NCBI GenBank assembly: GCA_030737835.1
Contig: CM060849.1
Location: 31,237,080-31,301,079, forward strand
Direction of reading: 5' to 3'
DNA from: Acorus gramineus
Taxonomy: Eukaryota > Streptophyta > Magnoliopsida > Acorales > Acoraceae
DNA length: 64,000 nucleotides
Position 1 is the first letter of the stretch, and each line of letters starts with the position of its first letter. The notes beneath the pieces are model-generated. The model did no database searches. It was not told the DNA's origin and saw nothing but the letters and a program-made list of their open reading frames with translations. Positions 44,867 through 59,600 of this stretch are shown in pieces. Position numbers and translations under genes: made by a program.

Positions 44867-46900
44867 TGCCACCATCCATTTTTGTGTGGGAACTTAATTC
44901 AAATACTATTAATTCTTGATTGTTTTGATGTAATGTGGTATGTAGCAGTAATGGCATGTTTTCTTAATTGGTTATTCTTGGAATGTTGCCTAATATTGAT
45001 GCTTGGCAGAATTTTTTGTGGTATTATTGATAGCTGATTAAGTAGAGGCTGCAAAGTTTTGATTGGTAATTCTGAGGGTAGGTCATCCTTGTGATTTTTA
45101 TAAATTCATTAGTTAGGGTATAGGATGTGAAACACATATTTAGGGAACATCTAAATGTGTTTCTGGATTTTATTAATCCTGTTTTTAGTCCCATGTAATT
45201 GGAATTCATTTGGAAGGTACATTGATGTTAGGGGGTGTGAATTAGGGCTAAAATGCTTTTTGTTATTAGTAATACAATTGTATCTGTTAAAAATTTATTG
45301 TAAAGACACTCTGAGAATGTATATTTAACCATCTTTGTGTTAAACCATCTTTGTGATTAACCTTCTTCCACTCAATTGAATTCTCTCTGTAGATGAATAT
45401 TAAATATTTGTAACCATGTCAATCATATCTGTATGCATCAATTGTATTTCTATGTTTCGTTATTGTTTCTGTAAATTTCTATGATACCTACTCTAACTTA
45501 GACTAATATTTAAGTAACTAATTTATAATTTTTTTGTAATTTGATTTTAGAGTTTCTATAACCTGATGTTAGAGTTCCTATAACTCATATATATATTTTA
45601 TGTAACTAACATATAAGGGGATGTTAGCACTTAAAATTGACATACATAACACATGAAATAACATACCGTTCTATTTCAATATATAAATTTTTATGTAACT
45701 AATACATAAAGTTTAATGTTAGCCCTCTTAACTATCTTAAAACTGTTGATTTTGATAACCAATAATCTAATCCATCCAAAAAAAAAAAAAATTTACACTA
45801 AACCAAAACGTACATGTCATTTGATTAATTGGTTTAAAATTATGAATAGGGCCATTGGGGCAGTTGGGTAGCTGCCCCACTCTTCCCCATGTGACTCCGC
45901 CCTTGTCCATAACTAATACATAAATTTGCTGTAACTTGATGTTAGAGTTTCTGTAACTTGATTTTATAGTTTCTGTCACTCATATATAAATTTTCTGTAA
46001 CTAATATATAAGGGGATTTTTTTTGGAGGAAAAATATATAAGAGGATGTTAGAACTTAGAATTGGCATACATAACACATGAAAAAAAACATACAGTCCCA
46101 TTTCAATATATATTCATGTAACTACTATATAAAGGATTTGTAACTAATATATAATGTTTTTGGAACCTGATGTTAGAATTTTTGTAACTCATATATAAAA
46201 AGAGTAACTAATACATGAGAGAATATTAGAATTTAGAATGGGCATAGAGAATACATGATACAATGTCGTCCTGTTTCAAACCTGCAAGGAGAAAACACTC
46301 TTAAGTGCGAACGGTAAAATTAAATAACACACCATTATAGTTGAACGAATTACATAGGTACCCAAAACAATAATTATTTTTAACCCACACTTCAAAGTCT
46401 ACTTATACCTGACTAGGCAATGGATCCTCACTCGTTTGTTCATTGTGACCCAATGCAACGATCAAAATGTGATGGGTCGGCGATGATGTAAAGAGCGATG
46501 AGGTGAACGGCGGATCGGTGAGTGGGAATGTGAATAGCGGACGACTAACAGCAACTGTGTGAAGGATCTTAGTGTCGGCGATGGATTTGCGGTAAGATTT
46601 TTCAATGCTCTTCTGAGGAAGAAGAAGAAAAACTGATTGTTTGGGGAAGTGCTTCGGCTGGTTTGGAAAGAAGAGAATAAAAGGGGATCTAATATATCTA
46701 GGGAAGAAGAGAATAAAAAGGAATATGACTTTTCTTTGTCTTATATGAAGGGTACTTATGGGATTTAGAAAAGACATGGGTATGAAAACAATTGCATAAA
46801 GCTACAGGGGTAAAAAAAAAAATTTGAAAAGTCAGGGGATATGAAAAAATGAGGGGTTTGGTCCATGGGTATATGCAAAATTTTTTCCTAACATAGAACA

Positions 46901-46948
46901 TGTCATGAAGAGGACTAACAAGAATATGTCATGAAGAGGACTAACAAG
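46901..46948. repeat. 26-bp direct repeat just outside the right arm of the Pack-type element
   Basis: TGTCATGAAGAGGACTAACA occurs at 46901 and again at 46927, period 26. Confidence 0.85.
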
Positions 46949-46959
46949 GTATATAATTT

Positions 46960-47649
46960 TTTTTTTTTTTTGCTTCTATTTTAATTTCATATGTGTCGAT
47001 AGAAAATCACCGAAATATATACTCACTCACATTAATGAAAGCAATATGCTTCAATTGAAATTTTTTACGTTTTCTATTAATGCATCTATACAATTTATTA
47101 CATTTATTAGAGTATATGTTTCTCTTTTTATAAAAGCATGTACATCATTCAATGAGGTATGTTATTTTTAAAAAATTTAAAACACATATAGTCCATAATT
47201 GAGACTGAAAAATAAACTGTACGTAACATTATCCATACACTATTATCATTACTTGTAAGAATATGCATATACCTTTAAAAAATATTCAAAACACTAAAGC
47301 CGCATTTCACATCCATAACACCTGATTGTAGAGGTACAAGGGATTATCAGATGTATAACAGTTTGTGATATTCATATAAATAAATTATTTCCATTAGCAA
47401 TGCAAATGGAAGAGATGTATGAGATTTCATTCCTAACAATCACACTTAATTCCTACAAAAACTCTAATGTACATTGAATGGAAACACCCATAGCTGAACA
47501 AAGGATCAGCAGGAAGTATATACAACAAGAATTAATGAACAAAGGATACATGCCTGTTCAAAGAATACTTCTCTTTACTCTACAACAAAAAAAAAATGGA
47601 AAATTAAAAAAACAAGGGAAGCCAAATATCTGAATATAAACTTAGTAAC
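46960..47649. other. AT-rich DNA downstream of the MACPF gene
   Basis: Should contain the MACPF 3' UTR next to 47649. No other feature was recognised. Confidence 0.4.
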
Positions 47650-50600
47650 TCAGTAGTTTAGCAGGGAGTACTTTACACGCACAACAATCCTCCCTTTCTC
47701 AACGCCGAGCTTTGCCCCAGTGACCAACCAGTGCCCGGGAATGTCTTGAGGCCCCTTAGACATCTCCGATAAGTCCACAATCTTGGCGAGCTTCCCCATC
47801 TGACTCGATGTGTCCGCTTTTTTATCTTCTATGTTCTTTCCATCATTTGAAGAGGGCGAAGAAGATGAAGTATCAGGTTTCTGCAGCTGAGGGGTGGTTG
47901 AGGGGCTGTGGTCCCACACCGATCTCCTTATAGTACATCCTGGGACTTTAGAGAACAGAAGTTTAAGATGTAAAACACTCTTGGCACCAAAATCCCACAC
48001 ACCCAGTTGAGCTCCTGTCACAATGTGAACGCCAGAGAGGTCTCCAATGACGATCTCAGTGTTCTCTATGGGTGCAGTGCTAACATGGGCAAAGTTCTTC
48101 CACTTGATCGGCTCAAACCAACGACTGTCCTGCTCCTCTGGACCTTGCCATCTTGGAGCCCCAATGGCAACATGTGTGTCCCAATGTGGTTGGAGAATCC
48201 TTGGCAAGGATGCCAAGTGTTGTAAGTGGATAGCAAGACGGTTCTGCTTTGCTCCCTCTAAGCAGAGCCTTAGCCCAGTGACTGGCTTACGGCCGACTGA
48301 TATCTGCATGAAAGTCAATTTTGATTTAAGAGAAGTGGATGAACCTGAAACTGCAGATTTAATGAAATTTCTGCTTATCTTATAAGGATATTCTAGTCTA
48401 TCTCAAAATGCAAGTGGAAAGACCTTTACAATGTTTTATCAAACCAGTGTAAGGATTAGGGTTATTCATCTAGGCTGTTGATAAGAAAGCAAGGAGGATC
48501 GATATTTCTTGGATTGATGCATGAACTTATTTGAATTAAGGCAATATAGATTTTAAAGTATTCATTATTAATCCAATTTAATTATCAATATCAAAATATA
48601 TGGAGTGCATATATATTCTGCACCTGCTCTGAGCTGATGTAGAGCTTGGGACCCATCAGGCTAAATTGGAGGGAGGGACAAACGGGCTCTTTTTTCTGCA
48701 GTCCAGGAAGGCTACTCTGTACTGGCGCCCAAACTCTCGGCATCTGGAAGTCCAAGAAATACTGCAACTCCTCTATTGGCGGCTTATCTGAAAGAAAAAA
48801 TTCAAAATAAAATAACAACAAAGGAGAGTCTGCTTTACCTTTGATGTCATAAATATAATTGAATCGATTATACACAATCCCTAACACAAGTATTTATTTC
48901 GAACACAATTTTTCAATTCTCTTATAGAAACACATTGTATAGGTACCTACCCAAAAAAGACGTATTATATACTTTATGATCACCGTTGACTAGTTTATGA
49001 TTACATATTCTATTAAATAATTTGAGAGAGTAGGCAGCATCAACACAATGCATTGTATAAAATATAAATTGAAGAACAAATGGGTGAAAAAACGGGTCCA
49101 AATAACTCCAACAGACATCATTAAACCATCAAATTATATCTGAATATTAGCAACGGGAAGAAAAATGACTAGAAAGTACTACAGCTCTGGCAAATTCTGC
49201 ATTTATTTCAAATGCATGTCTAGTGTTGTTGGTAACAAACACTAATGTATATTACTACCCAAAGCCTTGCAAAAATTTGACATTACCAAGTCACCGATTA
49301 ATGCCAATCAAGTATGCCACTACAAACTACAAATTGACAGAGCACAAGTCATTTGTAATATGATAAATGCACAAAAATCTCATTATTCCATGCATTTGTT
49401 CATTGCATAGATGAATGACTGTTATGATGCGTCAAATGCAGTGTTTCAAGCATCATTTCAGGCAGATCTGTATATAGGATAGCACAAGTTGAAAGCAATA
49501 AGCCTAGTGGACAAGTATGGCTGTTTGTTCAGGAAGAACGCCCATCAAGCCCGCCCCACAATGCCATGGTTAAGTGCAATTCTCAAGCAACTTGTTGTTG
49601 GTCTATATTTGGCATGGAGGATGAAAGCAGATCTTCAAAAGTAGAGGGCATATTTCCAGTTGCTTCATTGGCAACTAACTCTACAGTTTCTACAGGTGTC
49701 CCTGCTAAGCGGATAGTTACAAAATGAAGGGGGATCCTTCTAGTCAAGGGATAATAAAGCTTCAAAGCAGCTCCTATATGGATGCTTCCCAAAGAAGGTT
49801 GTCTAAAAAAGGAACTTTGGTGGCTGGTTTTCTAGGAAATCAGTCTTAGCAGGAAATGGGGCCGTTGCCCGAGAGGATACAATGATATTTCCATCCCTGT
49901 AGGTGAATCTAGAACTTCTCCCCAGAATTTGAAATGTAGACATCCATAGAAACAATGAATTTCAACTTCTTGTTTGAAGGTTAACTCCAAATTTTGGTCA
50001 ACTGATTCTTCAAGGAAAGGTTGCTCATGGAGATCTGTGACCCTTATGGAGTTAGTGGACCCCGAATAATGGATCATTAAGATGGACACGGGATATAAAC
50101 ACGACATGATATGGACTTAGTGACACCACAAATCTTGAAAAACAAGAACACATAGATGGCAAAGACATGACAAATACATATTACATTATACTATTTACAA
50201 GAGCAACCACGCATATAACCTATAAAAATGTGATATAACTACAATAATGTGACAATGATCAATTCTATTAAGATTTGAACATCATCTATATTTATATGAG
50301 CACAAACCTTAAAATAGTTATTACCGGAAAAAGTCATAATGTCCACATAAGTGTGATGTATTTGTGATGGGTTCATGTCACATCTAGCTTGTCTGAAACC
50401 CAGAAAAAAAAAAATAAAAAATTTGAACGTAGCAGACGAATGTCATGTCATGTCCTGTGTTTGATAAATAATGACCATGGACACGACATGTATAGTGAAG
50501 TGTATGTGCTTCCTAGACCCAGAATAACTTCTCCATCAGACATGTCAAGATATCAAGCTGATCCAGAGAAAGTGAGAGCTATAGTTGACTGGCCAGAACC

Positions 50601-53600
50601 AAAGTATATCCACGAGGTTCGGAGCTTCCATGGATTGGTCACATTTTATCGTAGATTTGTTCGCAGTTTTAGTTCTATTACTGCCCACGGATTGCATCAA
50701 AAAAGGGGAGTTCAAGTGGACTAAATCTGCGGCTAGGGCAGTTAAGGAGATTGTCCCTCATGACTAAAGCTCCAGTTATGCGCCTCCCCGATTTATCTAA
50801 AGTCTTCGAGGTGGCATGCGATGCCTCAGGAATATATATAGGTGGGGTGTTGAGCCAAGAGGGTCATCATGTTGCATTTTTCAGTGAGAAATTAAATGAG
50901 GCTAAGATGAAATATTCCACTTATGACAAGGAATTCTATGTGGTTGTCTAAGCTTTGAGATACTGGCATCACTATCTATTACCACAAGAATTTTCCTATT
51001 CTATAATCACGAGGCTCTGAGGTACCTTAGTGCCCAGAAGAAGCTGAACCAGAGACATGCTAGTTGGGTCGAATTTCTCCAAGAATACTCTTTTGTTCTT
51101 AAACACAAGGCAGGAGTTGACAACAAACCCGCTGATGCTCTTAGTCGTAGAGTAGCTTTGGTACAGACCATGAGCATTAAAGTCACAGGGTGATGTTAGC
51201 TGAATTAATAGATCTCATGACTTATTGAATTATAATCTATAATTTTTGCATTTCATACCATGCTCCTGCATCATTATTCCTATTTCCTATAGTACTAGTT
51301 CACTCTCATCTCTTCACTTTTGTTCTGTATTACCTGGTTACATTTAACAAGCATAAATATATTAAAAATGGGTAAAATGCATTTGGACCCCTGAAGTTTT
51401 TGAAACCTGCAAAAACACCCCCTAAAGTTCAAAAACATGTATTACTCCCCCTATTGTTAGATTTTCTGTTAAGATGAAACAAAAATACTTCAAAACTACT
51501 ATTTTGTCCTTTAATTAATTTTGTAAATATCCAAAAAAGAGAGAATAAATTAACTTTAGATATGCTTTATAAATATTTAATACAATAATCAACTTTTCAA
51601 ATAGACATGGATGCATTTTTTATAAGAATTAACTCACACAACAGTTAATTAAAAGGTAAAAACATGATAATGATTTAATTGAAAGGATAAAACTGTACTT
51701 TTGCCCCCATCTTAATGGAAAATATAACAGCAAGAGGTGTAAGTGCATATTTTAGAACTTGAGGGAGTGTTTCTGTATGTTTCAAAGACTTTAGGGGGAC
51801 CAAACACAATTTACCCATTAAAAAATAAATGTGAGTAATGACCTTGGACACAAATCTACTGCAGAATCAGAGTCATAACGTGAATTCAATTTTGCTGGAA
51901 AAAAGATGATGGTGAGGTTGTGCCCCAGTATGCTAAATATTTACAGGTCAATAATTACAGTGTAATAACACATGAGAAAATTCAGATCTAAAAAGCTATA
52001 TTTCTTGACACTTTTTCCCATTTGTCCCCCAACTAGACTGGCTTCACTCACACTTATCTATCCATTTACCTTTTTCTTTGTCAAAGTTCCACAATCCTTG
52101 ATGGTTCAATTATTTATTGAGCAAAGAATATGATATTTCAATATATGTAATGTCACTAATTATCATGAGTGCATGAGAATTTATACAGCACTGGAATTAT
52201 CAATCAAAATCTTAAAATCATGCAAAATTGAATAATTCATTCTGGTTTATATGCATATTTACGTGTTTTCAGGCAATCCTATCTGTTGGTCACCAATTTA
52301 ACCAAAAGAAACATATTAAATGGTCAGAAGACATGTTTCAGCACATATAGCAAGAATTCAGTGTTCTCGTTAGAAAACTAACTCAACTATAATTAATGGA
52401 AAACTTTATATAGAGATATAAAAGGATTTATGTGGTATGAAGAGTGAAAAAGACAAGGCCAGGAAAGAAGAACAATCCATCCATAGAAATAAGGGAAAAG
52501 AATAGGTGTTATGGATGTCTGGTTTCTCTTATTTTCATAAGGAAAATGAGGACTGAAGGTAATAATATTTTAGGGCTTGGCATGTCAACCTGATATTAGC
52601 ATCTCCTTGAAGAGGGTCAGGCCCTATCTTTTCCACATTAGTTGTCAAATTGGAGCAGTGAAGTCTTTAAAGATGGTGGTAAATTAATCAAATCTCATGA
52701 AATTTGCTCATCCTGAATATGTTATCTTAAAGTGGAAACATTAATCTTTCCTGTGATAAGATAGTACTATATCATTTCATTGGCAGACAAATAGAGCATA
52801 ATTGAAAAATCATAGTCTTGTATGTTATCAATTATCAATTAATATGGAAAGTGCACAGCTTAACATTCACACACACATGCATATCAGAATATATGTACCA
52901 GTGGCGCTGGGAAGTTCGATCTATCGCGTAAACAAGTAAAATAAATCAGGTCTGGGGATGATCCAGTTGTCATGTCATAGAAAGCAGGGAGATTAAAATA
53001 TCAAAAACCATTCAGAAACATAATCCAGATTAAGTCGATCAGTTCTAATTACTATTACCATACTAGAGATAATTCAACTAATAGAATATCACGTGTTATT
53101 CATAGATACACTTAACTCTGAGTTGAAAACCGAGTACTCTAGAAAAATATTAGTCACAAAAAAAAATGAAATTACAACTATGCACATCGGCTCATTAGCT
53201 GACTGATAAGGGATGTGAGATAGATTCTTACTGGATGCTGAGTACCTCAGTCAAGAAGTCATATATTGGAGAATGAACAAGATCAACAGAAGCATCGTGC
53301 ATGGGAACTAATGGCAGAAGCTTGTTATTCAGCATGTAGCAAAAACTTATTATTATGTACATAGCAGCATGGGGAAATTCATAAAGTAAAATCCAAATAT
53401 AAAAGAACCATACAACAGTTATCAACTGCCAATCATATAGATAATTACAAAATCTTCATATATTAACAAATATTGAAATCTCAAGTCCTTTATATAAAGA
53501 GAAAGAGCATGTATCAAAATTTTCCAATTCGGGAATCAAATGTACAATTTGCTTTAAATTTATCATTTAATTGTATTACTTCTCTTGGAAAATTATTGTT

Positions 53601-56600
53601 TCTTCTCTTTGTTCATTAAGTAAAAGAAATAATTGAAGAAATGCATAGGAAACTGACAAAATAAGCTTTGAACTCAGAAATACAAAACTATGAAGAAGAT
53701 AAATATGATTGCCTTACATTCTAAATATAGATCAATTGCTCGGGCAAGATGCTTTGTTCCAGGTAGGCTACCCAGAAGAGCAACAAGAGGAAAGAATGCC
53801 ATATTAATGACATCTGGTGAAAAAATAACAGTGTTTGCCCACTTGGAAATGCTTTGAATTAGATCATCACCACCCCTCCTCCTAAAAATTACTGTAACAT
53901 CCTGCGATATAATAATCATTGTTATTGCCACTCAGAAAAGACCAGAGACAATAGGGTGGAAAAAATGTGTGTGGCAATGCTCTCTAACAGTAACAAGAAA
54001 AAAAAAAGGAAATTCTTGCATTAGATCATCACCACCCCTCCTCCTAAAAATTACTGTAACATCCTGCGATATAATAATCATTGTTATTGCCACTCAGAAA
54101 GACCAGAGACAATAGGGTGGAAAAAATGTGTCGCAATACCCTCTAACAGTAACAAGAAAAAAAAAGGAAATTCCCGACTTCAGTGAAGGAATTAAAATTA
54201 CTAGGTTGACTGATCCAGCAGGAAAAGACCAAATATACAAGGACAAGACTTCCATGAAACCACGTAAATGATTCTCTTCAACAACTCAAATTTACCATAA
54301 ATATCTCAGACTGGGAAATTCATATATAAAAATTTCAGCGGGAAGCTGAATGTCATGAAATCCATTAACAAGTACAGCTTTTTTTAACAATGTGCTCAGG
54401 AAAAAAAAAAAGTCAGCTTTAAAGTGTTTAAAAATATGCCAATAATTATATATGCCAATAATTATACTAATGGTCAAACAGTAGAATTTCTAAAATAATC
54501 AAAAGCCAAAGCATTCACGGACTATTTGCAAATATATGACTGATCATTTATGGCAGTGGTATTCCTTCCATGGACAGGAAGGAGAGTGTACTTGGTATCG
54601 TAACAAGCCAACGTAAAGCATGCTTGACCAATTGTGGATACCAAATTAGGGTACCTTGTGACACCTTAAGATCATCGCCAAAATACAGCTCTACTGTATT
54701 TAGATCACGAGTTTAAAAACCATGACCTGTATCAAATAGGTTGAGTCCAAATGCATCCCTCGTGAAATTTAACATTTTCTTGTATCAAATAGGTTAAGTC
54801 CAAATGCATCATGCATCAAATATATAAATGCATTTTGCATTTTGCATGATTTCTATTGACAAAAATGTACAAACCTATGATCTTGAGCAAAACCTTAAAT
54901 TCGAGTGTTACAGATCATGACTCCTCACCGGGAGTTAAACGTTGATAACCACCAGATTGAAACATCTTTCTCAACTTAGTAAGGGTTTTTAAACACATTT
55001 AGGCATGTATTGTTAGAAAATCATTAAAATAATTTGAAATTTTATTCATTCAAAATCATTTGAGGGTTTGCATTTGAAAATTTAATTTCATTGGTATTCG
55101 AACTGATGCATCTGGCCAAATAGCCAGACCAAATAAAACTTTTGTATTATGCTAATTCACATGCCACAAAACTGTTAAAACAGTATTCAAACACCAGAAA
55201 GTGTTCTCAGTGGATACATACTATTCAACAGCCACTCAAATGATCTTAAAGAAAATTGAAATTTGAATAGTTCAAAATTATTCAAATAGACTTATAGAGA
55301 CAAAAAAGTCTATTGCCCATTACACCAAATCGAAACCCGGTCGAACAGCCTTTGGACCTTTGGGCATTCAAACGATTATAATATCACTTGTTCAAATGAA
55401 TTATGGATAAATTTTGAAAATAACAGATTTAACTGAATCTGTTTTTGAAATCCATATAAATATCGATGCGCCTATTCTGTATAGACTAATCTATGGGATT
55501 TTAGAGCATTTCTAAGTTTTTTTCAAAGATTGGGGAGATTTAAAAAAACCAAATTTTTTTTATCAATTTCTCATTTCCTAGGATCTAATTAAGATTACTT
55601 TAATTACAAATATATAATCTTAATGGAATTAAACTCTAGGCATTTTGCTTTATTCATATCTTTATTATTATGATAACTTGAATTAGTTCGACCACACCAT
55701 TGCATTTTATTCCTCATTTTGACAGTGTCTTAGTCTGAAGTGGCTGAAGATAGTAGGTTAGAGGCATACTCATTCAGACGATATTGCAAAAAAAAAAATT
55801 TGTGTGCTCAAGCATGGAGGGTCATAGTTTACAAAAGGTGTGGGTTTTAGTGAGGCTAGATTCAAGGTGAACTGGATAGTTGTAACTTGTAAGTTTGTAG
55901 TTTTTTTTTCAGTATATTGCTGCTCTAGATGACCTCCAGGGTTTTTGCTTTTGGAGATTTCCACATAAATTTGGTGATCCTTGTGTGTGATTTACTCTGA
56001 AGATATCCCATTGATTGGATTCCTAAAATAACACAAATCAGATGCTAACTAAGCCCCTGTTCGGGTAGAAGTGATGTGGAATATGGTGCATACCAGCAGG
56101 AATTTTGTAATGCCTCAAGCTGACACAACAAGATATGTTCACATTGGATCTATCAATCATTCATCATGTGAAGAGAACAAGGCACGTGCAGAAGCAGCCC
56201 AAAACAGGTAAAAGACCTTCTTTCTTTTATGTTTTAGAAAGAGAAAGTGAGATCCAAAGGGATTATGACTCAGGAAGTCAGAGGGGTTGCCCAGGGTGTC
56301 CATTCATTGTAAAAAAGTCATCGAATAAATCTATTTGGGTGTGGTAGTATCGATTAGGTGCTATGAAGCACGGACACGGACACGGTCACGGGACACGGTA
56401 ACACGGCGACATGGCAATTTTTGAAAAAATAGGACACGGGTACGGCTAGGACACGACAACAAATAAATTAATATAATATATAAATATGTTATCACTATTT
56501 TATATAAACAAACACATTTCATTTAATTCACTATTTATAACCAATTGTATAAACTAATAAATCACTGTTTTTATAAATCATTGTTTTAAATAATAAACCA

Positions 56601-59600
56601 CGGTTTTTATAAATCACTGTTTTAAACCAATAAACCACTGTTTTTATAAATTACTGTTTTAAACTAATAAATCATTATTTTTTTTAACCTAAAAAATAAT
56701 AAGAGCCGTGTCTGACACGTGTCCATGCCATGTCCGTGTCCGACACGTGTCCGGGGCCTCCGGGGAAGCGTCCACGCTTTGTAGGTTAGGTGTAATGGTA
56801 CTAATTAGATTTGATCATACCAGCATAAAGGCATCGGATCCCATCAAAACCTTGAAGTAAAGAATACTTAGGCGAGAATAGCACTAGGATCAGTGACCTT
56901 CTGAAAAGTCATCATATTGCAATTATGAAATTCTTAATCCTGGGATATTAAATTTGGGTACTAGAGCATGTCTGTCACATGGTGGTGGGGTAAGACCCCA
57001 AAAAAGGATGTGTGGCATGTCTATGGTGTTGTGTTCCATGTGGCTATTTGAGGGGGTGGTGGGTTGAGCCTACCTAAGAACACAATCAGCTCAAATAGAG
57101 TGACGTGATTAGTCAAACCTTAATTTAGTATCACATCCCAAAGAAAGCATTGTCTATGCTTATGTGTGAGCACAACTCTTACATAAAATTGTGTGTTTTA
57201 AAGCACTTAGCCCATTGAGGGACAAAATGAACAATATCTATGTGGAGCACTGTTACACACATCTGCCTCGGACATTCCCATGAACAATCCATGTATCTCT
57301 ATAATTGTCTAACAAAGTATATACCTCCTTGGTACCTCGTTAAATTTTATTTACATATGCTAGAAATGGGTTCATTCAATACGTCATGCAGCGATATAAA
57401 CTTTTCATCAAAATATATACCTCATTAGATGAGGTTCACTATTTTACGAAGTCAAAACATGTGGACTGTCTGCATGAACATTGTCCCTAACATTATTCTG
57501 TGTGTTTAAGCATGTGGCATTACCAATATCTTGCTCCAAAATCAGAGAACTCCAAAGGTGGTCCTTATTGAAGAAAAAGACCTTACACTCACTACACACG
57601 TAGAGGAGAAAGCTCTAGTGGGAGATGTCATGGAAAATATCCGGTCCATACTCCATTCCAACAATTTCTGAAGAAGTTTTCTTTTTTCCACCAAGCATAA
57701 ATGACACAAGAGGTCCTCCTAAATGGAAGTGGTGGAAGACAAAAAGAGAATTCAAACTTTCCTTGAACGACAATATATTTTCTTGGTCAATTTTAACCTT
57801 TGGGAAGGATGGCCAATGATTATGGACAACAGGCCTTTTGTTTTTTTGGCTTTTGGGTTACATCTTAGCTAGAGCCCTCTATTTATGATAATAAATGCGT
57901 GTTGATCCGTGCGGTTTTTTTTTGTTTTATATCTCCTTTGGGTTTTCACCCTCTTATTTAATAGAGTGCGGAAGCCTACCAAACAAGCCTTTTGTTTTTG
58001 GAAGTGGTCAGATGAATTTTGCATAGTGCATGAACACCTCCAAATTATTCCTGTTTGGATCAAATTGTTGAATGTTTAATTGCATTGTTTGATTGCCCCT
58101 GCTAAAGCAAAATTGCTAGTTTGATAGGTATCACACTCTATATGGACACCCCAACAGCTCAATTTGCTTGAATTTCATATGACAGACTGTGCTTAAATTC
58201 AAGCAGGAGATGATCTTCCTGTTGAGATGTATGTAGATATCAATGATGCTGAGCATGAATGTTTCAAGTATCTGCAACTGGAAACCCTCTGCCTGCATGT
58301 ACTGCAAGAGCTTCAGCCACGCATTGCAGCACATCAACCAAATGCGTGATCGAGGGACTTGAGGCTCATATTCACAGGGCATCACAAAGAATGCATTCGT
58401 GCGAGATCAAGTGCGAAAAGTCTTATTTACGAAAGGCATGAATGTTTATGGAACTAAGTTAAGGCAAATAGAATGGCATTTGAGTCATGACATTTTCCTT
58501 GTAGGTCTTTAATTTTCTGTGTGGTGGATTGATGCTTGGAAGAAGTCACGTGATTTTTCCCTTTGGGTTCTTCCAAATAAAAAAATTGCTAAGTCTTGTT
58601 GTGAATTAAAATTCAATTTTTTTTTATTGAATTTCAAAGTATCACAAATTCAATATGCCAACTACATAAATCAATTTCTACATGATAGAATCAATTTGGG
58701 AATGTTATTTTCCCATCAATTCAATGAATAAGATTGCTCACTAAGTTCTGCATAACTTGATCTCTTCTAAAAAAATACTTTTTAATTAAATCACTTTAGT
58801 CAAAATAAAGGGAGTGGTCATCCTCACCCCAACTACTGAGTTCACCCCAATAAACATATAAAACCCACGTGGGTAAATTGCATTTTGAAAAACATTAACA
58901 TCCCCAACTCTTCCCACCCAATGATTTGAGTCTACCTCAAACATTTTACTTCAACCACCACCGCCTTCCTCCCTCCACCACCACTTCCACCTCCCTCTAC
59001 ATCCACCTACCTCCCTGTACCACCACCTTCACTGCCCTTCACATCCACATCCACCTCCATTGTCCTTCACCTCCACCTCTCCCTCCCTCCTTAATCACAT
59101 CCACCGCCCTTCACATCCACATTCAGATTATGGTACTTTTGACTTTTTTATGAATTGATTGATGTGTATGACCATATTACAGTGGATTTTTTTAACTTGC
59201 TTCTTAGAAACTAGAAGGGGGGAAAGAGAAAAGAAATTGATCAATCAAATTGGCAAGATTGATTCTAGAATCGTTTCTTAAAAATGATCTAAAAGCATTG
59301 TCATTGAGCCAGAAATAAAATGCATAATTTTAATTTATGAACCCGTAATATTATATGAGAGGATAACCTTTGACCCTATATGAATATTATGATTTATGAT
59401 CCTAGCTCAAGAAAACTTTGGGTAGGTGACCAGTTTATGCTACTTTACTCATTTATTGTCCCAGATGCTCTAGGCTGGTGTGAAAGAAAAATGCAGATGA
59501 AGGTATAGCAGGATTTCAAATAAAACCTTTGAAATCAGTCATTTACAGTTCAGTAAGGAGTAATGATACATTGATCTTCTTTCGATCTTCAAAAATGAGA

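Larger units (their letters stand above)
41233..46888. mobile_element. 5.7-kb Pack-type element with about 1.4-kb terminal inverted repeats
   Basis: Left arm 41233-43188 and right arm 45535-46888 are reverse complements over their whole length (about nine bases in ten by eye). Shared words include GACAAGGGCGGAG, AACTGCCCCAATGGCCCTAT, CACTTAAGAGTGTTT and GGTTTGAAACAGGACGA. The left arm is longer because it holds a 537-bp MITE and a short local duplication. The outer ends read GGGAAATTGTCCATATACCC and (inverted) GGAAAAAATTTTGCATATACCC. The 2.3-kb centre carries host gene fragments and no transposase. Length of the arms fits a non-autonomous MULE-like element or a foldback element. A clean target duplication was not found. 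Confidence 0.82.

Noticed and set aside
41224-46897. A 9-bp target duplication for the large Pack-type element
   Set aside because: The flanking 9-mers AATTTTTTT and TAACATAGA do not match, so the superfamily call remains open.
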